From VYFG01 sp965203365 (GTDB taxonomy: Bacteria > Pseudomonadota > Gammaproteobacteria > Arenicellales > Poriferihabitantaceae), in contig OZ241878.1 in assembly GCA_965203365.1 (NCBI GenBank), positions 2,666,001-2,730,000 on the forward strand: DNA of 64,000 bases, written 5' to 3'. Position numbers and translations under genes: made by a program. This document shows positions 53,377 to 61,603 of the stretch, one piece after another. Each line of letters opens with the position of its first letter. The first letter of the stretch is position 1. A model generated the notes under the pieces. It did no database searches. It worked only from the letters and a program-made list of their open reading frames with translations, and was not told the DNA's origin.

Positions 53377-54445
53377 GCGACAAACGCAGGGGTTCGGACT
53401 GTCCTTTCTGGATGTCATGGCATGTGGACTGGGCGCCGTCACGATGTTGTTCATGCTGGTGAAGTATCAAAGCAGTACGATAGAAACCACATATGACAGT
53501 GTCGGTGATGAGCTGGTCGAATTGCAGCAATTTCAACGACAGCTTGAGAAAGAGCAAAAATCATTGACTGCTCGACTCGCACAACTCGAACACCAGCAGG
53601 TCCAGCAGGAAGCCAGCCTGTCCCTCCAAATGGCACAAGAGGCGATCAGGATTCGGGAATTGAACGCATTGAAGTCCGAGGCGGCAAGGTTGGAAAAGGA
53701 AGTTTCCAGCCTTATGATGGAACAAAAAAATCGGGTCCAAACGAAATCCCCCACCCCCAAAGAAACGCAACACCATCTGCTGGGGATAAAAGTCGAAGGT
53801 CCACGCATTCTCATTTTGGTGGACCACAGTGCGTCTATGTCCGATACCCATTTGAACGACATCATCCGATTCCAGATAGAGGACATGCCGGTCAAGAGAA
53901 TGGCCCCCAAGTGGAAGCGCACTATCGCCATCGTCCGTTGGTTGATTGAACAGGTGCCACCTGACAGTCAACTCATGATTGTGCACTACAACCGGAAAGC
54001 GGATTTTCTGCATGGCAAGAGCTGGATTGATCCCGGCCACATCCAGAGTCGAGAGACCCTATTCGATGGACTGGAAGCACTCTATCCGGATGAGGGCACC
54101 AATCTGTATGAGGTATTGCAGTTGGTAGTCGATCATCGCCTTGAACCTTCGAACATCTATCTGGTGACCGATGGGTTACCGACTCTAGGTCCTGGCCCGG
54201 ACCGGGCCCATCGAGATTTCACCGGGTGCAATACCTTTCATTCAAAGTCGGTAACGATTACCAGCGCTTGCCGAAAGGCGCTGTTCTTCAGCGCCACAGT
54301 CCCGTTTTCCCGTCAGATTCCTGCGAAGGTCAACGTGATACTTCTGCCTCTTGAGGGGGATCCCGAAGCCGTCTATCCCTATTGGTCCTGGGCTTCGGCG
54401 ACGGGAGGGATTTTGGCCAGTCCCGTGTCCAATTGGCCGAGATGA
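53363..54445 (+). CDS. vWA-domain protein with ExbD-like N-terminal membrane helix (first of two)
   Basis: A 360-residue protein. Residues 11-33 (FGLSFLDVMACGLGAVTMLF) form one membrane helix with Asp17 near its start; residues 45-125 are a coiled coil; 145-355 is a von Willebrand A domain beginning ILILVDHSASMS, which has the DxSxS metal-ion site. Two later segments, MIVHYNRKADFLHG and IYLVTDGLPTLGPGP, supply the other MIDAS positions. The membrane helix plus coiled coil plus periplasmic domain copies the layout of MotB/ExbD/TolR. ATG 53363 lies inside the end of the channel gene; the stop overlaps the second vWA gene (ATGA). Confidence 0.8.
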   Translation: MRAGRRQTQGFGLSFLDVMACGLGAVTMLFMLVKYQSSTIETTYDSVGDELVELQQFQRQLEKEQKSLTARLAQLEHQQVQQEASLSLQMAQEAIRIRELNALKSEAARLEKEVSSLMMEQKNRVQTKSPTPKETQHHLLGIKVEGPRILILVDHSASMSDTHLNDIIRFQIEDMPVKRMAPKWKRTIAIVRWLIEQVPPDSQLMIVHYNRKADFLHGKSWIDPGHIQSRETLFDGLEALYPDEGTNLYEVLQLVVDHRLEPSNIYLVTDGLPTLGPGPDRAHRDFTGCNTFHSKSVTITSACRKALFFSATVPFSRQIPAKVNVILLPLEGDPEAVYPYWSWASATGGILASPVSNWPR

Positions 54446-55383
54446 AATACAGGCGCCGCCAGGAACACTTCAGTGTGTCTTTTCTGGATGTCATCTCTTG
54501 TGGTTTCGGAGCCATCGTGCTTCTGGTTCTACTGTCAAAAGAGGATGTGGAGAACTCAGGCCCTTCTGTGAGTGTGATCATGGAGCAGATGAATACCCTT
54601 TCCGCGAATCAGACAACCTATCACGAGACCTTGCGTCAGGTGACCGATTTGCGTGTTCAGGCCGAAGACCTTGATCAAGTCAATGATATGAATGAGGCGA
54701 TACTGTCTCAATCAAGTCGCGACATTGCCAACCGGATGCAGGAACTAAGTGCGCTCAAGGAGCAGGTCAGCCATCTGGAGAGCCGCTTGCAGCAGGCCAG
54801 GCAACACCAGCGGGAACCGCCTCCGGCACCCGAAATCCCGAATGTGGGCGGTATCCCCGTAGACCGAAAATATGTGATATTCATTATTGACACCTCGGGT
54901 AGCATGAAATTGATCTGGGACAAGGTTCTGGATCAGGTGGAAGACATCCTGGAGATCCATCCGACGGTCGAGGGATTTCAGATCATGAATGACAATGGCA
55001 ATTATCTGGTGACGGCCTACCAAGGCCGCTGGATACCGGATACCCCATCCCGGCGGAAATCCATTCTGCAGGCCATGAAACAGTGGAACAGCCATTCCCG
55101 GAGCAATCCGGTACCCGGCATTGTGACTGCACTGCGGTCCTACGCCAGGGACCGCCGGGATACTTCCATCTATGTGCTGGGCGACGAATTTCTGGACAGT
55201 TCCTATGACCAGTCGGTCAAGGAAATCCGCCGCCGCAATGCAGATGCCATCACGCAGCAACCGCTCGCCCGAATTCATGGCATCGCCTTTTATAATCGGC
55301 GGTCCTCTGCCAATGATCAGTTCTCGATTTTGATGCGTGAGGTGGCTCGATTGAATGATGGGGCCTTTGTGGCCATTCGCTGA
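54442..55383 (+). CDS. vWA-domain protein with ExbD-like N-terminal membrane helix (second of two)
   Basis: A 313-residue relative of the preceding protein with the same plan: membrane helix at 11-31 (FSVSFLDVISCGFGAIVLLV) with Asp16, coiled coil about 45-125, and a vWA domain from about 140 starting KYVIFIIDTSGSMK (intact DxSxS). IYVLGDEFLDSSYD may be the third metal site. Overall identity outside the helix is low, so the two genes are old paralogues rather than a recent duplication. ATG 54442 overlaps the previous stop; the upstream 20 in-frame codons fall in the previous gene and are rejected. Last gene of the cluster. Confidence 0.8.
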   Translation: MKYRRRQEHFSVSFLDVISCGFGAIVLLVLLSKEDVENSGPSVSVIMEQMNTLSANQTTYHETLRQVTDLRVQAEDLDQVNDMNEAILSQSSRDIANRMQELSALKEQVSHLESRLQQARQHQREPPPAPEIPNVGGIPVDRKYVIFIIDTSGSMKLIWDKVLDQVEDILEIHPTVEGFQIMNDNGNYLVTAYQGRWIPDTPSRRKSILQAMKQWNSHSRSNPVPGIVTALRSYARDRRDTSIYVLGDEFLDSSYDQSVKEIRRRNADAITQQPLARIHGIAFYNRRSSANDQFSILMREVARLNDGAFVAIR

Positions 55384-55643
55384 ACCGCATGGCCTTTGGA
55401 GCATCGTCAAGTTCACCCCCTGCCTACGGTCAATATTCAATAGACAAAGGCCAGGCAGTCTCAATGGATGCCCTGCGGGTGCGCGAAAGCACCCGGTTCA
55501 TTGGGGACTACGACGACAAAGTGGCGCAGGCCCGGACCGGTCTCGGAAATCTCTTCCACATGGAAGGTCACCCTCCAAGAGAATCATCAGGGCAAGTTCG
55601 GCATCCGTTACCGCATTGATCCGGCTCCCAATGCGGATCACTT
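55384..55643. other. region after the vWA genes; short unassigned reading frame cut by an IS30 end
   Basis: A frame from ATG 55389 (MAFGASSSSPPAYGQYSIDK, then DALRVRESTRFIGDYDDK) runs to 55619 but has no known relatives; a shifted frame (WKVTLQENHQGKFGIRYRID) also looks protein-like. It may be a further gene of the cluster that was broken by the IS30 end at 55644. A 9-bp inverted repeat, TGGCCTTTG (55390-55398) and CAAAGGCCA (55445-55453), may be part of the transcript end. Confidence 0.35.
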
Positions 55644-55671
55644 CCCCCGTGCCACTCCGAAGTGCAACACT
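55644..55671 (+). repeat. IS30-type terminal inverted repeat, solo end
   Basis: CCCCCGTGCCACTCCGAAGT followed by GCAACACT differs by one base from the outer end of the IS30 copy at 58135-58162 (reverse). The bases just inside (GTCGC, GCTTGAG, GCAGATGG) follow the same leader as the 8648 copy, but no transposase frame remains. Confidence 0.8.
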
Positions 55672-56067
55672 TAATTGGGTCGCCTGGTCGCTTGAGGAAG
55701 AGCAGATGGAGGCGGGTCGATTTCGGGTATGACTGTCCTGTCGGCGTGTGGAATCGTGTTGAAAACCGACCCGTTTTTGATCAGGCGTTCCCATCTTCCT
55801 TTCATGGGGCGGAATCCTCGGCAAGATGGATGTCAACTGGGCAAGGGGAAGGCCGTAACGTTGGTCAGGGGTGAACACGAATTCCCGGTCAGTATGGCAA
55901 CAATTCCCGCTAAATCCAGGAAGCCAACCAATCCGGGGGGTTCAGGAGGCTCTAAAAAAATCTGTTCGCAGACTTTATTATCCAAAAACGGTCTGATCAG
56001 GCCGATTTCCCCCAATTGGATGATCCATCCTGCCCAAGACCGGGTGTCGCCAGTCTCTCAGCGCCCC
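55672..56067. other. intergenic stretch between insertion remnants
   Basis: No gene recognised. The AT-richer segment near 55950-55990 stands out from the surroundings. Probably scrambled insertion-sequence DNA. Confidence 0.35.
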
Positions 56068-56835
56068 GGGGTTGCTCCGGCGGGTCCGTGACGGTTTCGA
56101 TCGCCTCCCAGACCCCATCGCCCCCGTGGCCTGGGCCTGACGGACGGCATGAGGTCGGCCCTGGCGATGTTCCGCCGGCAATCCCCGTCGCGGCTGAGCT
56201 TCGAACCCGACGCCCGGGATGAGCACCCGATCCGGTCGAACCTTAGGCGCGGGTATGGGGTGGTTCGGGCGCCATCGGAGTCGGCCTTGCGTGAGCGTCT
56301 GGACCCGGTGACCCCCGCTCGGTCCGCCGGGCCTTCAAAGCCGTGTTGGCCGCCTTGCAGCGGGGCCAGGGCTTGGTCGGCTGCATCGGGCTGGGCCACC
56401 CTCTGCGGTCAGTGGACGGCACGGAATGGTGCTCATCGAAGCAAAAGCAGGGTGATCAGGGCGTTGAGTCGCCTCACCGCGATGGCCGCCCGACCGGGGA
56501 TCCCCCGAGGCGGGGGGCGGTGTAGGGGCACCCGGCACACCGGGAGGGATGGCCGCTGGCGCCGGCGCCGATCCGGCGGGCGGACGGGTCGCGCCAGCAC
56601 GAGGGCGAGAGAGCGGCCGCCCAGCGGCGGCGGGAGCCTCCGCACCGGAAACGGCGGGTGGGGGAAGACGCGCTGGCCTCGAATGGTCCGCCCATCCGGG
56701 GGCTGGAGGAACGGGATCGGCGGTCTGTGCTGGGGAAGCCAGGGGACCCTGGGGAAGGGTGTCGCTGGGTCGATGCCACCGCCGCGACCCGCCTCGTGGA
56801 GAGGACCCGGGGCCTATCAACTCATCACACTTGAC
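56068..56835 (+). pseudogene. IS4-like DDE transposase, frameshifted fragment
   Basis: The pieces LLRRVRDGFDRLPDP, MRSALAMFRRQSPSRLSFEP, DARDEHPIRSNLRRGYGV, APSESALRERLDPVTP, FKAVLAALQRGQGLVGCIGL, HPLRSVDGTEWCSSKQKQ and, in another frame, PLAPAPIRRADG and EDALASNGPPIRGLEE come in the order found in a family of about 450-residue transposases (AFAMFxLKxPSLLxFD, YGVxxxPSDTQMREILDPV, LSxDGTGxFSS, PLAPEPIxxQDG, EDALASNGPHIRxL). Several frame changes separate them and the C-terminal part is missing. The family name is uncertain; the transposase identity is not. Confidence 0.7.
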
Positions 56836-56876
56836 TAGGGTACTCTCTTCACGGAAATTGTCCTCGTTTTATCAGT

Positions 56877-58163
56877 CCCCACTTCCAGTCTGAAGTGCAA
56901 CACTCGCCCCGCTCCCGGCATGAGGGCGTCCCCCGAAGGAAGGGAGCGGGGCGGCGACCGGACCATTCAACCCTCCCAGGGGCTGAAAGGGGCTGATGTC
57001 GGTCATTGATGGCATCCATCTCGGCTCTAGGGAGTCTGACCGAGGCGATTTCACGACGCCAGGGCCCGCTCGGGCCGTGTCAGACAGGTTTTGGCCGAGC
57101 GGGGCCCGGCCCGTCGAACACGGGCTTTCGGAAGGGAGGGGGATGGGGGAGGAATGACCGCCTTCAGGGCGGGGCGGCAGCGGTGAAGACCTCTTCCGGG
57201 GTTCGAACCCCCAGCACCTTCCGGGGCCGGCGGTTGATCCGCTCTTCCACCGCCTGGACCTGAGATGCCGTCCCCTGACGGAAGTCCGTTCCCTGCGGAA
57301 AGGACTGGCGTACCCGGCCGTGGGTCTGCTCGTTCAGGCCCCGCTCCCAGGAATGGTAAGGAGTGGCAAAATCCAAGTCGGCCCCCAGGGCTGCCGCAAT
57401 CTCTCGGTGCCCGGCAAACTCCTGGCCGTGGTCCGCCGTGCAGGTATGCACCCGGTCCCGAATCGGGGCCATCCGCCGGACAATGGCTTCAGTCACGGCC
57501 GCCGCGGTCTTCCCTTCCACCCCGATCAGCCCCCTGAACTTCGAGGCCCGATCTACCCAGGAAATCCAGGCTCCCCGGGGCATCTCCCCGATGATCAGGT
57601 CGGGTTCCCAGTCCTCAATCCGGCCCTTGGCCTCCCCCATTCGCCGGGCGCTCGGCGATGTCCACCCGACCGGGAAGGTGACCGCGTCCCGCGTGTCGCC
57701 CACCGCGCCAGTTGGGCTTCTTCCCCCGGCGGCGCAGGTACCGGTACCCGTCTCCCCCCGCCGGTCGGTCCGCTCTCACCGATGGGTAGATCCATTCCCG
57801 GCCGGCCATCACCTCTCCTTGCTGCTGAAACCGGCCCGAGATGGGTTCCGGGCTCCAGCCTTCCCTTGGGCCTGTTGATGTCGATCCCCCCGCTGCCCAC
57901 GATGACGGGACAGCGCCCGGGAAATCGGGCTGACGTCCCGCACGAACTGCGCGGCCATCGGTCGCTGGGATCGACCAGTGGACTGGAGCGCGAAAATGGG
58001 CGATCTTTCCGGGTGGGTCAGGTGGTGGTAGCCATTCGGCATGACCCTTCTCCAGTTGTTCGTAAACTGAGATGGTCTGCCATCATCTGGCCCGCTGCAA
58101 TCCGCCTGACTCAATCAATCAGCCGACAGGGCCAAGTGTTGCACTTCAGAGTGGCACGGGGGG
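56877..58163 (-). mobile_element. IS30-family insertion sequence, nearly complete, degraded
   Basis: The element is bounded by inverted ends that share CTGAAGTGCAACACT (56890-56904 on the plus strand; 58135-58149 in reverse), with C-rich outer bases. The length of about 1.29 kb fits IS30-type elements. It contains one transposase gene on the minus strand, now frameshifted. No clear target-site duplication was seen at the flanks. Confidence 0.75.
57164..58042 (-). pseudogene. IS30 transposase with two frameshifts
   Basis: The N-terminus HHLTHPERSPIFALQSTGRS with QRPMAAQFVRDVSPISRALS runs in one frame; WSPEPISGRFQQQGEVMAGR and EWIYPSVRADRPAGGDGYRY continue in a second, up to GRVDIAERPA; the catalytic part continues in a third: EDWEPDLIIGEMPRGAWISW, TCTADHGQEFAGHREIAAAL, TPYHSWERGLNEQTHGRVRQ, INRRPRKVLGVRTPEEVF. 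The DDE triad positions (DWEPD, ADHG, WERGLNE) are kept, although the usual DNG reads DHG. At least two frameshifts prevent a full product. Confidence 0.88.
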
Positions 58164-58215
58164 TTCGAATGTCCAGTGAAAGGAAAGATATCATCAAGAC
58201 TGGCGGATGAATCAA

Positions 58216-58365
58216 TCGGTTCACGAAGGATCCCAGTTGCCGGGTTTTTCGATTATCAGAGCGGCGGGGTCAGACGCACCCCAAGTGGCCAACGCGGTCT
58301 TCAATCTCGACCAGCCATGGAATCCCACCAAGCTTGAACAGCGAATCGTCCGGGCTTGGCGCTAG
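58216..58365 (+). pseudogene. fragment of an SNF2/RapA-like helicase C-terminal domain
   Basis: NRFTKDPSCRVFRLSE followed, after a frame change, by VANAVFNLDQPWNPTKLEQR and IVRAWR reproduces helicase motifs V and VI of SNF2-type ATPases (xxRFQxDPxCRVFLxSExGGVGLNLQxAxxVINLDLPWNPAxLEQRIxRAxR). About 50 codons remain, with the GGVGLNLQ block scrambled and a stop after motif VI. It begins just beyond the IS30 end. Confidence 0.6.
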
Positions 58366-58377
58366 GGATTGTTCACA

Positions 58378-58907
58378 TTATCGCAACGCCTCCATGATGA
58401 GCACGAAGACCCTGAACCTGAGAAACATCCCATCCCGTTTCTCAAGGCGTGAGAATATCCTCCACAAGCCCTTGAGTCGTCGGAACAGACGCTCCCCCTC
58501 GTGGTGCATGGGTACAGCACTTGGTCGGATGGTCGGACTTCCCGGAAGTCAACCGGTTCCTCTTGGGCGGAACCACGGGCGTGAACCTCCGGTCGAGTGC
58601 CCGTTGGCGAGTCTTCCTGTCCTCGTAGGCCCGGTCCATCACCCGTGCCGGATGTCCCACAAGGGCGCCTCCCGTCGATTCAAGCGCTTTCGCCCAGATG
58701 GGGCGTCATGAGCGTGGCCGGGGAAGATCCGCGGCAATCCAATGAAGTTTGGTGTTCCCGCCGCCTTGGAACTTTCCGATGGAGGGAGGATCGTTTTTTT
58801 CGGACCCCAATACCGTCCGGGTGTACCTTGATAGGGGGACTGTCGAGACCGAATGCCTTGATCTGGAGGCGGAGGCGCTGTTCCCGCTGTCGGGGTTCGA
58901 ACACCCG
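58378..58907 (-). pseudogene. IS5-family transposase, frameshifted C-terminal part
   Basis: In order on the minus strand: REQRLRLQIKAFGLDSPPIK and VHPDGIGVRKKR (first DDE aspartate block), then PGHAHDAPSGRKRLNR, HPARVMDRAYEDRKTRQRAL (second aspartate block), FTPVVPPKRNRL, and finally HHEGERLFRRLKGLWRIFSR with LEKRDGMFLRFRVFVLIMEA and LR before the stop. The blocks lie in different frames. It is the same transposase family as the N-terminal remnant at 14.4 kb but not a continuation of it. Confidence 0.78.
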
Positions 58908-59282
58908 GTCCGGAACGCCGTTCCTCGACCGTCGGCTTATCCGGGTGTGGACCGTATGTCCGTGGCCGAACCACGCCATTGGCCACCTAGCCCGACCACA
59001 TGGCCAATGGCGTTGAGTGCGGGTCGATTCGGGAGATGGACATTTCCCCGCGGATTCGATCACCGCACCGCGATCCGATTCGTCTGGATTCGGCGTGAAC
59101 TCGTGCGGTTGAATCCTGCCGGATTTTACAACCATCAGTGGGGGGCCAGGAGAACCGATTCCCGTCAGAGCGGGTGTGCCCGGCCAGGATAAGCTCATGG
59201 CCGTGTGTCGGCCCCATCCGAACGTCTTTTGCTGTAGAATCATTCCCTATGTCCATTCAGTCGAGCTGGAGGCGATGATACC
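58908..59282. other. intergenic stretch before nnrU
   Basis: No gene recognised; it may include unrecognisable 5' parts of the IS5 transposase. The sequence TTTTGCTGTAGAATCATTCC around 59227-59246 is a possible promoter region for the NnrU gene (TAGAAT as -10), without a clear -35. Confidence 0.35.
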
Positions 59283-59831
59283 GTGGAATTGCTGATTGTG
59301 GGTATGGTTGTGTTTTTTGGCATTCATCTGCTGCCATCGTTTGTGGATACGCGACAAGTGCTGGTCGACAAATGGGGTGAGGCGAGTTACAAGGCCGCCT
59401 TTTCGGTCATCTCGGCGATCGGTTTCGTCTGCATGCTGTATGGGTGGCAGGCGACGCCTGATGTGCCGGTATTCAATCCCCCGGCCATCAGTCTCCCGCT
59501 GTCAAAACTGGTGATGCTGCTGGCCTTTGTGCTGTTGGTCGCAGCGTATGTTCCGTGCCGGATTCGTCGTTGGGTAGGTCATCCCATGATCATTGCGGTC
59601 CTGCTGTGGGCCTTGGTTCATGTACTGGCCAACGGGGATCAGGCATCCTTATTGCTGTTCGGGTCGTTTTTGTTGTTTTCGGTCGTCAACTGGATCCTGG
59701 TCGTTCGTAGGCATTCTGAAACCTCGGCCGAAGCCCGTCCGCGCAACGATCTGATTGTGGTCGTGGTGGGAGTGGTGGCCTATTTTGTGGTCTATTATCT
59801 GCACGAACGCTTCTTTGCCCCGCTTGGGTGA
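59283..59831 (+). CDS. nnrU: NnrU family membrane protein
   Basis: A 182-residue inner-membrane protein with five or six predicted helices. FGIHLLPSFVDTRQVLVDKW, then GEASYKAAFSVISAIGFVCM, YGWQATPDVPVFNPPA and RRWVGHPMIIAVLLWALVHV with LANGD match the NnrU family, first noted near nitric oxide reductase genes but widespread where no denitrification genes occur. The role is unclear. GTG 59283 is the start. No denitrification genes are visible in this window. Confidence 0.88.
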   Translation: MELLIVGMVVFFGIHLLPSFVDTRQVLVDKWGEASYKAAFSVISAIGFVCMLYGWQATPDVPVFNPPAISLPLSKLVMLLAFVLLVAAYVPCRIRRWVGHPMIIAVLLWALVHVLANGDQASLLLFGSFLLFSVVNWILVVRRHSETSAEARPRNDLIVVVVGVVAYFVVYYLHERFFAPLG

Positions 59832-60175
59832 AGCGGTCTTCAGGACCACCGCATGGTGCGCATGTGCGTCGGTTGGCTCAGCGGTGTCACGACCGCGTCT
59901 TGAGTGGATAAAGCTACGGCCAAGGGGAATTGCTTCGGGGCCGTCATGCGCAGACCGAAGCAGCCCTGGTGATCGATAAACCGGACAACGGTCATCAGGG
60001 AGTTCAGGCCATGGGCCAGGCTTGACGAGTCGGTGGCGGACGACAAAACCGAATGCCCTCTTGTCTTCCCCGTAAGACAACCCTTCCCAGCGCTGGATCG
60101 GTCAGATGGGTAGATTGGAGCTTTCACGGCTTCAAGTAGGATAACCGAGTCATCGTCACGATCGCATCGGGGTAT
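59832..60175. other. intergenic stretch between convergent genes
   Basis: A 344-bp gap between the NnrU stop and the aminotransferase stop. No similarity in any frame, and no terminator with a T-run was found. Confidence 0.35.
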
Positions 60176-61528
60176 TCAGGATCCCAGCACTTCCACCACT
60201 GCGTCATGGACGATTTCCACCATCTGGTCCAATAGATGAACCGGTGTATTGAGTGGCGGTGCACTGACGATGATTTCGCTGCGGATTCGGGTGTAAAGAC
60301 CCCGGCCCAGCATGGCTTGGCTGAGTTTCTTTGTCAGTCCGAACGACGGCTCAAACCACTCTCGGGTAGAACGGTCCTTGACGATTTCGATCCCATGCAT
60401 CATGCCCTTTCCCCGTATATGGCCCACATGGGGATGATCCTCCAGCGCATCGCGGTATTGTTGCAGCATGGCTTCCCCGTTCATCGCCGCCTGTCTGGGA
60501 AGATTTTCCTTTTCGATAATGTCCAGGGTGGCCAGGCCGACCGCACAGGTGGTGGGATGTCCACTGTAGGTATAGGCGTGCATCCAAGGCTTGTGGCTGG
60601 CCAGAATGACCGCGGCGATTTCGTCACTGACACCGATTCCACCCAAGGGCAAGGCACCGGAAGTGATGGATTTGGCAAATTGCAGGATATCCGGTTGAAC
60701 GCCATAGTGTTCCAGACCGAACATCCGGCCTGTTCGACCAAATCCGGTGATCACTTCATCGGCTACCAGGAGCACCTCATATTGGTCGCAGATTGCCCGA
60801 ATGCGGCCAAAGTAATCGTCTTGGGGCACGATGACACCGCCCGCTCCCTGCACGGGCTCCGCAATGAACATCGCCACGGTGTCAGGTCCCAGACGGAGAA
60901 TTTCCTTTTCCAGTTCGTTGGCGGCGGCCATCCCTTGGGAGGAGCCGTCTTCCGGCACCGGATAGTGGTAGGGGTCCGGTGAAGGAATGTGGCTGATCCC
61001 CGGGACCTTGGGTTCAAAGGCGCCCCAGTACGCTTCGATGCCCGTACAGGACATCGCGGCCAGGGTAACGCCATGGTACCCCCACTGGCGCCCGATGACT
61101 CGTGTCTTCTCCGGCTTTCCCTTCAGTTTCCAATAGGACCGAGCGGCTTTGATGCTACTGTCGGTCGACTCCCCCCCGCCGGAGGTAAAGAAAAAGTGGT
61201 TGATGTTCGGGCTGGTGAGGGCCGCAAGACGTTCGGCCAGTTCAATGGCGGGTTGACTTGTACTGCCGGAATACCCCGAGGCAAACGCCAAGGTCCGCAT
61301 CTGTCGGGCGGCGGCTTCGGCCAATTCCGGTCGGCTGTGACCTGCACTGACGTTCCACAGTGACGACAGGCCGTCGATAATACGGTTTCCATCCGCATCA
61401 ATGAGGTAGGAACCCTCCCCTTTGACCCAGACCCGTCCGGCTTGATGATGACCGGTGGCATCGTGTAGCGGATGAATCATGTGCTGGTGATCTCGGTCCA
61501 GCCAGTCGCTGTTGAGGTCGATCGTCAT
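60176..61528 (-). CDS. class III PLP aminotransferase (putrescine/beta-alanine:pyruvate type)
   Basis: A 450-residue omega-aminotransferase. Segments GEGSYLIDADGNRIIDGLSS, LWNVSAGHSRPELAEAAARQ, FFTSGGGESTDSSIKAARSY, VIGRQWGYHGVTLAAMSCTG, FIAEPVQGAGGVIVPQDDYF, VLLVADEVITGFGRTGRMFG and LQFAKSITSGALPLGGIGVS (PLP lysine) fit the putrescine-pyruvate/beta-alanine-pyruvate group (SpuC-like). ATG 61528 (MTIDLNSDWLDRDHQHMIHP) gives the family N-terminus; nine upstream codons are unlikely. A link with the polyamine-type transporter at 15-19 kb is possible but not shown by position. Confidence 0.9.
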   Translation of the reverse strand: MTIDLNSDWLDRDHQHMIHPLHDATGHHQAGRVWVKGEGSYLIDADGNRIIDGLSSLWNVSAGHSRPELAEAAARQMRTLAFASGYSGSTSQPAIELAERLAALTSPNINHFFFTSGGGESTDSSIKAARSYWKLKGKPEKTRVIGRQWGYHGVTLAAMSCTGIEAYWGAFEPKVPGISHIPSPDPYHYPVPEDGSSQGMAAANELEKEILRLGPDTVAMFIAEPVQGAGGVIVPQDDYFGRIRAICDQYEVLLVADEVITGFGRTGRMFGLEHYGVQPDILQFAKSITSGALPLGGIGVSDEIAAVILASHKPWMHAYTYSGHPTTCAVGLATLDIIEKENLPRQAAMNGEAMLQQYRDALEDHPHVGHIRGKGMMHGIEIVKDRSTREWFEPSFGLTKKLSQAMLGRGLYTRIRSEIIVSAPPLNTPVHLLDQMVEIVHDAVVEVLGS

Positions 61529-61603
61529 TGGAATGTTGGCAGAATAAATGGGCAAGGTTACAGGGTCTGATCCGTCGAAGCAAACAGGGGCATGTCCTCA
61601 ATC

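Noticed and set aside
46956..55383. Cluster considered as a Zorya defence system
   Set aside because: A MotA/ExbB-type protein is present, but there is no ZorB with a peptidoglycan-binding domain and no ZorC/ZorD or ZorE gene; the remaining genes encode exported or membrane proteins.
52582..55383. vWA genes considered as a MoxR/Bat-type operon
   Set aside because: There is no MoxR AAA ATPase gene or DUF58 gene, and the vWA proteins have one N-terminal helix with an aspartate, unlike BatA/BatB.
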